From positions 3,658,001 through 3,722,000 of the forward strand of contig NZ_CP183878.1 of assembly GCF_048572895.1 (NCBI RefSeq): 64,000 bases of DNA, in the 5' to 3' direction. Positions 44,330-53,160 of this stretch are shown in pieces; the stretch's first letter is position 1, and every line of letters begins with the position of its first letter. Below the pieces are notes generated by a model, which ran no database searches, was not told where the DNA came from, and saw only the letters and a list, made by a program, of their open reading frames with translations. This DNA is from Psychrobacillus sp048572895 (GTDB taxonomy: Bacteria; Bacillota; Bacilli; Bacillales_A; Planococcaceae). Made by a program: the position numbers and the translations under genes.

Positions 44330-44653
44330 ATGAATATTCAATTTAAAAAAGGAGTATTAAATTTATGTGTGCTTGTTTTATTGGATAAGCAAGATCGATA
44401 TGGGTATGAGCTAGTACAAAAAATTTCCGATCAGATCTCGATTTCGGAAGGTTCCGTCTACCCATTATTAAGAAGATTGACGAAGGAAGGCTATTTTACT
44501 ACCTATTTACAGGAATCCACAGAAGGACCCCCTCGTAAATACTATAAGCTAACGGACTTAGGTCGCTCCTACTTACATGAACAACTAAAGGAATGGGAAA
44601 GCTTTACAACTGGTGTAAATAATCTAATTGAAGAGGGTGTAAAAAATGACTGA
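44330..44653 (+). CDS. PadR-family transcriptional regulator
   Basis: A 107-residue winged-helix repressor. It has KKGVLNLCVLVLLDKQDRYGYELVQKI, then SEGSVYPLLRRLTKEGYFTT and the RKYYKLTDLGR wing. It overlaps the next gene by eight bases. The PadR plus DUF1700/DUF4097 pair is a recurrent Firmicutes arrangement, usually responding to envelope stress. The ATG follows GGAAGGAGGAAATAATAG. Confidence 0.93.
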   Translation: MNIQFKKGVLNLCVLVLLDKQDRYGYELVQKISDQISISEGSVYPLLRRLTKEGYFTTYLQESTEGPPRKYYKLTDLGRSYLHEQLKEWESFTTGVNNLIEEGVKND

Positions 44654-45695
44654 ACAACAATTTTTAAAAGAATTAGAACTTGCTTTAACAAGGCTTCCAG
44701 CTGAGGAGAGAAATGATATTCTCTCTGACATTAAAGAGTACTTCTCAAATGGGCGAGAAGATGGAAAATCAGATAGTGAAATTGCAGCCTCTTTAGGATC
44801 ACCAAAAGAAATTGCTGAGGAACTTTCTGAAAATCAAATTCATATTCCTGAAAAAATTATCTCGAACAATAAAATCATTAAAATCCCTCATGCGAATTTC
44901 TCGAATATAATGATGGATATCGACTTTGGTTCTTTATACGTAGTCCCTTCGGAAACGGACGAAACCATTATTGAGTTAATAGGAGAGCACGATAAATTAG
45001 AATTGACAGCAGATGTAGTAAATGACACATTATCCATTCGATTGAAAACCAAAAAGTTTAAACTTTTTAGTTTCATGTTTTTAATAAAAGATCTTAGAGT
45101 AAATGTTGCCTTGCCTAAAAAACTCTATACAACCATCATTATGAAAACGGATAATGGACGAATTCGAGCAGAAAAAATACTTGGCAAGAATATTAAAGCT
45201 ACATCAGATAATGGAAGTATTGGATTAAAAGAATTTGCAGCGACCATTCTTGAAGTAAAAACAGATAATGGGCGTATCGAAATGGAGAAAATTCAAGCAG
45301 ATAAGCTTACTGCAGGGACTGACAACGGCAGAATTGAACTTCGAAATATTGATGCCGAGCAAGTTCACACAGAGACCGATAACGGGAGAATTATGATGCA
45401 ATACGTAAACGGGAATATTATAGGAAAAACCGATAACGGCAGAATCGAGCTACTAACGTCCAGTTTGGATCGAATGATTGAATTGGAGACAGACAACGGA
45501 AGCATTTTAGTAGAAACAGAAAATGACCCAACGGACGTATCTATTCATACAAAAGTAGATTTTGGCAAAATAAGCGTGTTCGGCGAAAAAAATTCTCGAA
45601 CTGTATTTGGTAATGGAACAAACAAAGTCCGCCTTTCTTCAGATAACGGGAAAATAATAGTTGAAAAAAAAAGCGGAACGGTGGTTTATAAATAA
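44646..45695 (+). CDS. DUF1700 + DUF4097 protein with TDNGRI beta-helix repeats
   Basis: A 349-residue protein. Residues 1-~70 are a HAAS/DUF1700 helical domain (LTRLPAEERNDILSDIKEYF). Residues ~85-345 form a predicted right-handed beta-helix with about nine rungs of ~20 residues built on T-D-N-G-R-I or close variants. No transmembrane segment is apparent, unlike many relatives. It is co-transcribed with the PadR regulator, whose activity it may modulate (inference). Function unknown. Confidence 0.88.
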   Translation: MTEQQFLKELELALTRLPAEERNDILSDIKEYFSNGREDGKSDSEIAASLGSPKEIAEELSENQIHIPEKIISNNKIIKIPHANFSNIMMDIDFGSLYVVPSETDETIIELIGEHDKLELTADVVNDTLSIRLKTKKFKLFSFMFLIKDLRVNVALPKKLYTTIIMKTDNGRIRAEKILGKNIKATSDNGSIGLKEFAATILEVKTDNGRIEMEKIQADKLTAGTDNGRIELRNIDAEQVHTETDNGRIMMQYVNGNIIGKTDNGRIELLTSSLDRMIELETDNGSILVETENDPTDVSIHTKVDFGKISVFGEKNSRTVFGNGTNKVRLSSDNGKIIVEKKSGTVVYK

Positions 45696-45702
45696 GAGAA
45701 AC

Positions 45703-45740
45703 AGAGGGGAATCATGACTGATGTCACGATCCTCTTTTTT
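45703..45740 (+). terminator. Terminator of the PadR-DUF4097 operon
   Basis: AGAGGGGAATCATGAC and GTCACGATCCTCT pair around TGAT with two small mismatches, followed by six T residues. Confidence 0.82.
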
Positions 45741-45861
45741 AGTCCTGTTACTTTCTCTTGTTGCACTTCCTAACTTCACATGACATGGTCATTTTTAATT
45801 ATTTTAACTAACATGCAACCTTTTCCAACTCAACCTTTCAAAAATTCCAAATAACCCCCTT

Positions 45862-46002
45862 ATCGCAAGGTCGACCTTGAAAATCGCAATATGCCTTGCT
45901 GAAATCGCAAGTTCATGGTCATAAATCGCAAGTCGAATCTCGTTTTAGGGTGAATCGCAAATTAGTGGCTTCGAATCGCAAGGTCGACCTTGAAAATCGC
46001 AA
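45862..46002. repeat. Array of seven ATCGCAA repeats with 21-bp period
   Basis: ATCGCAA begins at 45862, 45883, 45904, 45925, 45954, 45975 and 45996. Five of the six intervals are exactly 21 bases and one is 29. Units 1 and 6 are identical across their whole 21 bases, including a GGTCGACC palindrome. The array lies between convergent genes. The rest of the 45741-46060 gap shows nothing recognisable. Confidence 0.85.
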
Positions 46003-46060
46003 GATGCCTTTCAAAATTCCAACTAAGGATATTTTTCACCTTTTTGCACTTTATCCACCC

Positions 46061-46101
46061 ACAAAAAGCCCTTCAAGACAACAAATGTCTTGAAGGGCTT
46101 T
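46061..46101 (-). terminator. Terminator of the swrC-like gene
   Basis: AAAGCCCTTCAAGACA (46065-46080) and TGTCTTGAAGGGCTTT (46086-46101) form a perfect 16-bp stem. On the minus strand five T residues follow. Confidence 0.9.
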
Positions 46102-46119
46102 GAACAAGCGCTTTTCTTG

Positions 46120-49100
46120 TTAGTTCTCTTCTACTTCTTTACGGTTTTTCTTGAAAAGCTTCGATAAAATTTCATAAACAATTGGTACAACAATTAGCGT
46201 TAATAACGTTGAACTTAGCAAACCGCCGATTACTGTAATCCCAAGACCTTTCGATATTAAACCACCGCCGCCTGAACCAATAGCTAATGGTATTAATGCA
46301 CCAATCGTTGCGATTGCTGTCATTAATATTGGACGGAGACGAGTTGCTCCACCTTCTAGAATAGCTTCACGCATACTCATTCCATCACGTTCCATATGAA
46401 TAATTCGATCCACAAGTACAATCGCGTTTGTCACTACGATACCGATTAGCATGAGCATACCCATCATAACCGATACAGAAATAGTTTCTCCAGCGATCAA
46501 TAAACCAACGAATGAACCAATTACTGCAAATGGTAAGGAGAACAATATAGCAAAAGGTGCTACACCCTCACGGAATGTTACAACTAAGACAAAATACACA
46601 ATTGCAATTGCCGCAAGCATTGCTATCCCGAGTTGTGTAAATGTTTCAGTCATATCAGCAGCTACCCCAGCTACACCGACAGTCACTCCTTTAGGTAAAT
46701 CTAATTTATCAATTGCTTCATCTACTTCAGATGTCGCGACTGAAATATCATCTCCAAGGATTGTTCCGGAAACAGTTGCATAATACTCCCCTTTACTACG
46801 TGCAAGAGTATTTAATGTTGTTCCTTCTTCCACTGTTACCAGCTCAGAAAGAGGCATTGTAGTACCCAATGCTGTAGGTACTTCTGTAGCTAAAATATCA
46901 TCTACAGATTTCGGTTGTTCTGCTTTTTCCTGCTGAACAATCACATCTAACGTACTGCCATCCTTTTCAATAGTAGTCAATACATCTTGTGTTGCCATAG
47001 GATTTAACATCATGACAATCTGGCCAGTTGTTAAACCATACTGAAGTAATTCATCTTGTTCTACTTTGAAAGTATACTCTACGTAAGCATCCTCGGTACT
47101 AGAAGAAACATCTTCCAAGCCGTCATTTTTATTCATTACATCTTCTACCATTTTTACAGCTTCATTTAGTTTATCTAAATCTTCACTGTAGAATGTGTAG
47201 CTAACTTCATTTGAAGACATCGACATTGCGGAGAAGTTTTGACTCTTCCACTCACCCGTTTGCCCAATATTAAATGCGTACTCTTCAATTTCATCACGTA
47301 CTTCTGAGAAGTTTTCCATTTCTGGATCGAAGATAAGGTACATTAATGCACCACCTGCTCCTCCACCCATCATCGCAGCTGTTGGATCAGCACTATCACT
47401 ATCCGTTACTGACAATTGAAGAATATCAATATCGTCCCTTTTTAGTAGCTCTTCTTCTACTACTGCAACATTAGCTAACGTATCCTCCGTTAACTCACCA
47501 GCTTCTGGTGTATAAGTTAAATACATAACTTTTTCTTCTTCACTTCCCATGAAGCTAAAGCCAATTAACGGCGTCAAAGCTAAACTACCAACTAATAACA
47601 CAATAGAAACGATAGATGTAATGACTTTATGGTTAAGCGTCCATTCCAATATACGCTTGTAGCCATTAGCCAGTTTACCAGCTTCCTTATGATTACTTTC
47701 TTTCTTCTCACTATATAATTTCTTTTTAAATAAGAAGTGAGACAATGCTGGAACAATTGTAATAGCTACGATCAATGATGCACCAAGTGCAAATGCCATT
47801 GTTAATGCAAATGGCATAAATAATTCTCCCACCATACCACCTACAAACAATAATGGTGCAAATACTGCAATCGTAACTACAGTAGAGGATAGAATAGGTT
47901 TGAACATTTCAATAGTCGCTTCACGTACAAGCGCACGACCTGATAACTTCTCGTCTTTTAAATGAAGACGACGATAAATATTTTCCACTACTACAATAGA
48001 GTCATCTATTACCCGTCCTATGGCAACTGTAATTGCCCCGAGAGTCATAATATTCAACGTAATATCCATCCAGTTTAATAATAGTAACGCCATGAAAATT
48101 GATACTGGAATAGATACAATTGAAATTACCGTTGATTTAAAATCACGTAAGAAAAGTAATATGATTAATACTGCTATCAAACCACCAAATAAGGCTTTTT
48201 CAATCATCGTATTAACCGATTCTTCAATTGGTTTACCTTGGTCAAGTGATATATCAATAACAAGACCATCGATATTTTTCTGTTCATCTTCAATCAATTC
48301 TTTCACACTATTAACAACGTCAACTGTATTTGCTTGCTGACCTTTAACAATTTGAATAGAAATTGCATCCTCACCATTCGTACGTGAAACAGATTGCACT
48401 CTACCTACTTCTTTAATAGTAGCAATATCGCTAAGTTTCACAAATGGAGATGGATTTGTTGCAGATGGTGTTACTGGAATAAGCATTTCCTTTAATTCTT
48501 CTGAAGTCATGAACTTGCCATCTACTGAAACGGCCTCTTCACCTTCTTCAAATTCATAAAGACCCAATGAAACTGCCAAGTCGCTTGCTTGAATCATTTG
48601 TTTTACATCAGCTTCTGTTATGCCTAGCTCAGAAATTTTTTCTTCGTTATACGTAAGCTGAACTTCTTCTATATGCTGACCTGCAATAGTTGCAGAAGCT
48701 ACACCATCGATTTTCTCCATTTTAGGAAGTAAAATTTCTGAAACTGTAGATGTTAACTCCACAATATCCTCTGTCGTACTACTAACACTCAATGCCACAA
48801 CTGGCATCATATTCATGCTAATAGCAGTGACAATCGGTTCCTGTGCTCCTTCTGGTAATTTAACACTTTCTAATGCAGATTTTAATGCACGATTTGCCTC
48901 TGCCATGTCTTCACCATATTCATATTCCACTTGAATACTTGCCATATTCGAATTGGAATTAGAAAAAACGGATTTCACACCTTCAAGATTTTCTACCACT
49001 TTCTCCAATGGCATAGATACGTCTTCCATAACCTGTTCAGGTGTTGCACCCGGATAGACATCCATTACCATTAAATATGGAATAGAAATGTCTGGAATTG

Positions 49101-49209
49101 TTTCCATGTTCATACGCGTCCCCGAATAAATACCGGAAACAGTAATAATAATTGTAAGTAACCATACCGCTAATTTGTTTTGAAGCACAAAATTGACTAA
49201 ACCTTTCAC
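46120..49209 (-). CDS. swrC: RND-family multidrug/surfactant exporter, SwrC-like
   Basis: A 1029-residue transporter with the RND layout of two 6-helix halves, each with a large extracytoplasmic loop. The proton-relay Asp pair in TM4 is visible in GRVIDDSIVVVENIYRRL. Extra marks are AVWLLTIIITVSGIYSG at the N-terminus and PGATPEQVMEDV. It matches B. subtilis SwrC/YerP in length and in lacking membrane-fusion and outer-membrane partners. It starts at GTG 49209 after GGGGTAGGTG. A divergent TetR gene shares its control region. Confidence 0.93.
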   Translation of the reverse strand: MKGLVNFVLQNKLAVWLLTIIITVSGIYSGTRMNMETIPDISIPYLMVMDVYPGATPEQVMEDVSMPLEKVVENLEGVKSVFSNSNSNMASIQVEYEYGEDMAEANRALKSALESVKLPEGAQEPIVTAISMNMMPVVALSVSSTTEDIVELTSTVSEILLPKMEKIDGVASATIAGQHIEEVQLTYNEEKISELGITEADVKQMIQASDLAVSLGLYEFEEGEEAVSVDGKFMTSEELKEMLIPVTPSATNPSPFVKLSDIATIKEVGRVQSVSRTNGEDAISIQIVKGQQANTVDVVNSVKELIEDEQKNIDGLVIDISLDQGKPIEESVNTMIEKALFGGLIAVLIILLFLRDFKSTVISIVSIPVSIFMALLLLNWMDITLNIMTLGAITVAIGRVIDDSIVVVENIYRRLHLKDEKLSGRALVREATIEMFKPILSSTVVTIAVFAPLLFVGGMVGELFMPFALTMAFALGASLIVAITIVPALSHFLFKKKLYSEKKESNHKEAGKLANGYKRILEWTLNHKVITSIVSIVLLVGSLALTPLIGFSFMGSEEEKVMYLTYTPEAGELTEDTLANVAVVEEELLKRDDIDILQLSVTDSDSADPTAAMMGGGAGGALMYLIFDPEMENFSEVRDEIEEYAFNIGQTGEWKSQNFSAMSMSSNEVSYTFYSEDLDKLNEAVKMVEDVMNKNDGLEDVSSSTEDAYVEYTFKVEQDELLQYGLTTGQIVMMLNPMATQDVLTTIEKDGSTLDVIVQQEKAEQPKSVDDILATEVPTALGTTMPLSELVTVEEGTTLNTLARSKGEYYATVSGTILGDDISVATSEVDEAIDKLDLPKGVTVGVAGVAADMTETFTQLGIAMLAAIAIVYFVLVVTFREGVAPFAILFSLPFAVIGSFVGLLIAGETISVSVMMGMLMLIGIVVTNAIVLVDRIIHMERDGMSMREAILEGGATRLRPILMTAIATIGALIPLAIGSGGGGLISKGLGITVIGGLLSSTLLTLIVVPIVYEILSKLFKKNRKEVEEN

Positions 49210-49251
49210 TCTTACACCTACCCCTAATTGACTTTAATTTCTCAATTACTT

Positions 49252-49280
49252 ATAATAATGACTAATTAGTCAGTTGTCAA
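49252..49280 (-). promoter_or_regulatory. swrC promoter with TetR operator in its spacer
   Basis: On the minus strand TTGACA (49280-49275) and TATTAT (49257-49252) are exactly 17 bases apart. The spacer holds the perfect 14-bp palindrome TGACTAATTAGTCA (49259-49272), a typical TetR-family operator. Repressor bound here would block polymerase directly. Confidence 0.8.
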
Positions 49281-49308
49281 CAATATGAACTAGGAGCGAT
49301 AGTTTTAA

Positions 49309-50151
49309 ATGGGTAAAAAACAATTAATCATGGAGAAAGCGTTAGAGCTTTTTGCACAGCAAGGATTTGAACTAACCTCTGTTCAACAGATTACAGAACA
49401 CTGCGGAATTTCTAAAGGTGCATTCTATTTGTCATTCAAGTCTAAGGACGAATTGATAGTAGCATTAATCGACCAATTTATGAGTCAAATGATATCAGAT
49501 ATTGACTACCAAGTCACACATCCTCAGAATGACGAAATATCATTATATGAATTTTACTTTTCGATGTTTCAATCCTCTCAAAAGCATTCAAATTTTGCTA
49601 AAATTTTGATGAAAGAACAATCACAATCATTCAATAAGGAACTTATTATTAAGTTTCATTATTATGATCGATTACTAGAGAAAACTATCCTTTTAATGAT
49701 GGAAAGGTTATTCGGGGAAAAGATCGAAGACACAAAGCATGATTTAGTCTATTGTATAAAAGGTTTCATAAGTATTTACTCAGAATTAATACTATTCAAT
49801 AATGTCCCGGTAGATTTGGATCAACTCTCAAAATCATTAGTGGAAAAAACAAACCTGCTTGCTACACAGGCTACTATTCCTTTTGTCACGGAAGAAATTT
49901 TTCAGCTTAAGCGATTAACCCATGAGGAAGTGACGAACGATCAACTGCTTGAAATTTTAGAACAAAGTTTAAGTGAAGCAGAGGAGCCATTAGAAAAAGA
50001 ATCACTCCTTTTGCTTAAAGAACATTTATTAGAACCATCACTAAGTCACGCTCTAGTAGAAGGTCTTTTAAAAAATATTCAAAGCTATCCTAATTGCAAA
50101 TGGGTTGCCTTCTTACTTCGAAATTATTTAGTGTTGAGCTCTGTTAAGTAA
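49309..50151 (+). CDS. TetR-family repressor with extended C-terminus
   Basis: A 280-residue protein, longer than the ~195 usual for TetR. The HTH (residues ~5-50) reads KALELFAQQGFELTSVQQIT, then CGISKGAFYLSFKSKDELI. The ligand domain spans ~60-190. An additional helical, acidic stretch (~195-280) with SEAEEPLEKESLLLLKEHL is not part of the basic fold. It is divergent from the SwrC-like pump and probably represses it through the operator at 49259. The ligand would be a drug or lipopeptide. Confidence 0.9.
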   Translation: MGKKQLIMEKALELFAQQGFELTSVQQITEHCGISKGAFYLSFKSKDELIVALIDQFMSQMISDIDYQVTHPQNDEISLYEFYFSMFQSSQKHSNFAKILMKEQSQSFNKELIIKFHYYDRLLEKTILLMMERLFGEKIEDTKHDLVYCIKGFISIYSELILFNNVPVDLDQLSKSLVEKTNLLATQATIPFVTEEIFQLKRLTHEEVTNDQLLEILEQSLSEAEEPLEKESLLLLKEHLLEPSLSHALVEGLLKNIQSYPNCKWVAFLLRNYLVLSSVK

Positions 50152-50430
50152 AACGGTTAAATTCCTTTTTAGACGGAGGTTTTCTAGCTGAGCGAGCCGC
50201 GCCTCCTCGAAATAGTAGGATGCTACTTTCACCTGAGAAGGTTATCAATTGTGTAGTTTTTATAGGAGCGTACGTTATTGAAGTATTGAAATTTACGAAA
50301 TTAAAGTCATTTGGTTCATTTATTAACTTCCCAATTAATCATAATTAGTTGGAGATTATTTCAAGGTTCGTTCTTACTCAAATCGGGTATTTTATACACA
50401 ACATCACTTTTTCTGGAGAGTTGTGATAAA

Positions 50431-51000
50431 ATGTTTGGTTTTTCGGATTTACTGTCTTTAATCATTTCAGCTTTTATCATCTTGCCTATTGTTTTATTTC
50501 TGCGAGAAACAGGTTACTTGATAGCAAGTGAGATTTTCGGTGTAAAGAATCCAAGGCTGACTATTGGGTCTGGTCCAAGAGTTTTCAAGTTTTGGATAAT
50601 TGATGTCAGGAAATATTACCATCTTTTTAGTTGGTTTTCATATGATGCTTTAAGAAGGGAAAGTAAGCTAGCATATATATGTATTTACGCAGGTCCAATC
50701 CTCATGAATCTTTCGGTGGCTCTACTATTAAATGCATTATTAGCAAACGGTCTGTTAGAGGAACACCAAACTTTTTGGAATCGCTTTGTATTTTATAGTT
50801 TTTATTATGTTTTGTTTGATATTATTCCGATGAGAACAATAAATGGTATGCCGAACAACGGTATGATTATTTATGAAATGCTTCGCTACGGAAAACGAAC
50901 TGATTACAACCATGAACCTTTTATATACAATACAACCGATATCGAAGAGGAGTACCAAGAAAATCAGGAAGAAATAGAAGATAGAAAAAAAGAAGGATGA
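50431..51000 (+). CDS. Degenerate site-2-protease (M50-like) membrane protein
   Basis: About 190 residues, several membrane segments and an acidic, charged tail. FLRETGYLIASEIFGVKNPRLTIGSGP aligns with the M50 pattern HExxH...FGV...FSIGFGP, but both histidines are replaced (Arg and Tyr). AGPILMNLSVALL corresponds to the following conserved helix. The LDG-type motif near residue 140 is changed to RTINGMPNNG. It should be catalytically dead. ATG 50431 follows GGAGAGTTGTGATAAA; the frame extends back to 50311 without support. Function unknown. Confidence 0.65.
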   Translation: MFGFSDLLSLIISAFIILPIVLFLRETGYLIASEIFGVKNPRLTIGSGPRVFKFWIIDVRKYYHLFSWFSYDALRRESKLAYICIYAGPILMNLSVALLLNALLANGLLEEHQTFWNRFVFYSFYYVLFDIIPMRTINGMPNNGMIIYEMLRYGKRTDYNHEPFIYNTTDIEEEYQENQEEIEDRKKEG

Positions 51001-51015
51001 TGATAGGAAAATTCT

Positions 51016-51066
51016 AAAGGCTAGATGAAGAGGGCGACTATGCCCTGTCCTTCGTCTAGCCTCTTT
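51016..51066 (+). terminator. Terminator after the M50-like gene
   Basis: AAAGGCTAGATGAAGAGGGC pairs with GCCCTGTCCTTCGTCTAGCC-CTTT with small bulges. A short T-tract follows. Confidence 0.75.
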
Positions 51067-51096
51067 AGTATTGAAACTTATACAATGATGGTACTA

Positions 51097-51948
51097 CTAT
51101 ATTGTTTCCAGTTTCAAATGAACTGAATCTATGAGCTTCTGATAGCCTATTTCCTGGTAGATTTTGTTCGATGTGGGATTGAGCATATCTGTATATAGCA
51201 CACAAAACTCAAACTCCCTCAATAGCTCTTTACTCACCGCAGCAACCATTGTTCGTCCGTACCCTTTTCTTCGTTTTTCTGCCGGTGTAAAAACAAGACC
51301 AACTGTAACTCCATGTGCTGTTGGTCTGCTCTTTTTCATCATGGACACAACTTCCCCTTGATCTTCCCAAAGGAAGACTTCCTTTCCATCTAACATAGTT
51401 TTCACACGTTTTCTTATTTCTACTGGAGCTGTAGATGCTAGCCCAGCTTCCTGTTCAAACTGACTGTACCATTTCTCTATAAGCAGTGCATCTATAGCTG
51501 TTGCATAACGCCATGTGCCAGGACTCATTTCTAATGATTCCTCTACTTGGTCCAGTCTATAAAGCCCTTGATCCATCAGTAAAGAGTATTTCCCACCCGT
51601 TTTCTCCTGCCATTTTTGTGCAAACAGAACAGCCCATTCCTTTACACTAATAATTGATTCTACTTGTATGGAATGATTGACTAATTCGGTTATACATAAG
51701 TCAGTGCAAGTAGTTAGTTGATCTTCATCAACAAAAATTATATTAAAAGGATGCGGAGGAGTCATTTGAAAAATTGCTAATAATTCGCCTTTTTCTTCAA
51801 TAGTCGCCATATAAGGATTTTTGTAATCACCTGCTTTTATTCTTTCCAGAACACCTAGAAATAGGCTGAACTTATCCTCATTTTCTTCCAAAAAGGGTGT
51901 TACTCTACTAGCAAACTTCTCTACATTTTCATAACGCTGAAAATTCAT
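51097..51948 (-). CDS. GNAT-family N-acetyltransferase (two-domain)
   Basis: A 283-residue protein. The C-terminal ~120 residues form the GNAT fold with FTPAEKRRKGYGRTMVAAVS (acetyl-CoA loop) and MLNPTSNKIYQEIGY. The N-terminal half appears to be a degenerate partner domain, as in FR47-like acetyltransferases. The ATG follows AAGGAGGGCAATTAT. It is divergent from aroD, with 66 bases between them, and monocistronic. Substrate unknown. Confidence 0.87.
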   Translation of the reverse strand: MNFQRYENVEKFASRVTPFLEENEDKFSLFLGVLERIKAGDYKNPYMATIEEKGELLAIFQMTPPHPFNIIFVDEDQLTTCTDLCITELVNHSIQVESIISVKEWAVLFAQKWQEKTGGKYSLLMDQGLYRLDQVEESLEMSPGTWRYATAIDALLIEKWYSQFEQEAGLASTAPVEIRKRVKTMLDGKEVFLWEDQGEVVSMMKKSRPTAHGVTVGLVFTPAEKRRKGYGRTMVAAVSKELLREFEFCVLYTDMLNPTSNKIYQEIGYQKLIDSVHLKLETI

Positions 51949-52014
51949 ATAATTGCCCTCCTTTTCTCTTTGTATGTTAATATAACCTAAAACACTGCTG
52001 GAGGGGATAATTTT

Positions 52015-52767
52015 ATGAAAGTTGTTTCAATTAGAGATATTCATATTGGAAAAGGTGCACCAAAAGTCATTGTCCCGCTCATGGGAAAAACACTAGAAGA
52101 ACTCCTTTTGGAAATAAAAACAATTAAACAAATTAACCTAGATATTGTCGAATGGCGGGCAGACTTGCTTGAGGATATTGAAGATTTAACTAAAGTAAAA
52201 CAAATACTTACTATGATTCGCGAAGAGCTATACCCAATTCCACTACTATTCACCTTTAGAACACATCGGGAGGGTGGCAATAAAACCATAGAAGATTCAT
52301 ACTACGAGATTCTTCTTGTAGAAGTGATGAAAACAAAAGAAATAGATTTAGTAGATGTAGAATTGTTCTCGCCTAAAGTCAATGAAATCATAGAAAGTGC
52401 AAAAGAAAATGATGTTATTATCGTAATGTCTAATCATGACTTCGACAGGACTCCAGCAAAGGAAGAGATCATTTGGAGACTTAGAAGAATGCAAGAGTTG
52501 GATGCGGATATTGCCAAAATAGCCGTAATGCCAAACAAGGCATCAGATGTTCTGACATTGCTAGATGCTACGCATACAATGCATTCATTATATGCGGACC
52601 GCCCAATTATTACGATGTCTATGGCTTCTACTGGGGCAATTAGCCGATTAGCTGGTGAGGTTTTCGGTTCTGCAGCTACATTCGGTTCTGGTGTAACATC
52701 ATCGGCTCCTGGCCAAATCCCAGCAAATGACCTTAAACGTATTTTAGAATTACTACATACCAAGTAA
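52015..52767 (+). CDS. aroD: Type I 3-dehydroquinate dehydratase
   Basis: A 250-residue TIM barrel. The substrate-binding VEWRADLLE (Glu near residue 46), the catalytic His in MSNHDFDRTPAKEE and the Schiff-base Lys in DIAKIAVMPN are all present. The C-terminal SAAPGQIP loop appears as SSAPGQIP. It dehydrates 3-dehydroquinate to 3-dehydroshikimate in aromatic amino acid synthesis. No other aro gene is adjacent. AGGGG precedes the ATG. Confidence 0.95.
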   Translation: MKVVSIRDIHIGKGAPKVIVPLMGKTLEELLLEIKTIKQINLDIVEWRADLLEDIEDLTKVKQILTMIREELYPIPLLFTFRTHREGGNKTIEDSYYEILLVEVMKTKEIDLVDVELFSPKVNEIIESAKENDVIIVMSNHDFDRTPAKEEIIWRLRRMQELDADIAKIAVMPNKASDVLTLLDATHTMHSLYADRPIITMSMASTGAISRLAGEVFGSAATFGSGVTSSAPGQIPANDLKRILELLHTK

Positions 52768-52778
52768 AAAAAGTGGAA

Positions 52779-53094
52779 GTGCTCTTTTAGATCAAAACGT
52801 GTTTCTATCGTTTTCGAAGGGCTTTGGACAGACGTTTTATTATATAATTACGGAGTCAATTTTTAGGGATACTGGTAATTTTATGGCAACAGGTAAGTAC
52901 ATTTTGGATAACAAGAGAAAAGATACTTCCCTCGAAGATGCAATTTCGTTCGCTATTTCGCTTCTTTATTTGGTAAACACTTACCATTTTTCTTTGTTTC
53001 CACCAGATAACGGAAAACAGCGGTATTATTCATTTACTCAAGTACCATGAATCTAGTGTTCACACCACATTTTCATATACATCCTTTAAGAAAA
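52779..53094. repeat. Large structured intergenic repeat, copy 4 (internally deleted)
   Basis: It begins with GTTTCTATCGTTTTCGAAGG and GGCTTTGGACAGACG, as in copies 1-3. It keeps the GAAGATGCAATTTCGTTCGC segment and the AGTGTTCAC...CATTTT right end. The central palindrome arms and the GC-rich right core are missing. It lies between convergent aroD and an acetyltransferase gene. A small hairpin (GCTC...TTGCG / CGCAA...GAGC, ~53111-53140) follows it. Confidence 0.8.
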
Positions 53095-53160
53095 GGGCAG
53101 ATGCTCTAATTGCGACGAGGCGGCGCAAGAGCAGATGCCGCTAATATAAAAATCCCTCCT

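Noticed and set aside
45862..46002. Possible CRISPR array
   Set aside because: Repeats are only 7-9 bases with ~12-14-base gaps, two units are identical in full, and no cas genes are present. The same applies to 59441-59553.
45896..46093. 65-codon plus-strand ORF across the ATCGCAA array
   Set aside because: 21 bases equals seven codons, so the periodic DNA makes a pseudo-repetitive peptide, but the frame is broken by the 29-base interval, there is no Shine-Dalgarno, and it overlaps a terminator.
50152..50430. Upstream extension of the M50-like gene to 50311 and a possible RNA hairpin near 50180
   Set aside because: The extended N-terminus lacks a ribosome site while ATG 50431 has GGAGAG. 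The partial dyad near 50180 has no T-run and no partner copies.
52799..53050. 83-codon plus-strand ORF downstream of aroD
   Set aside because: It lies entirely within the deleted repeat copy 4 and has no ribosome site or family resemblance.
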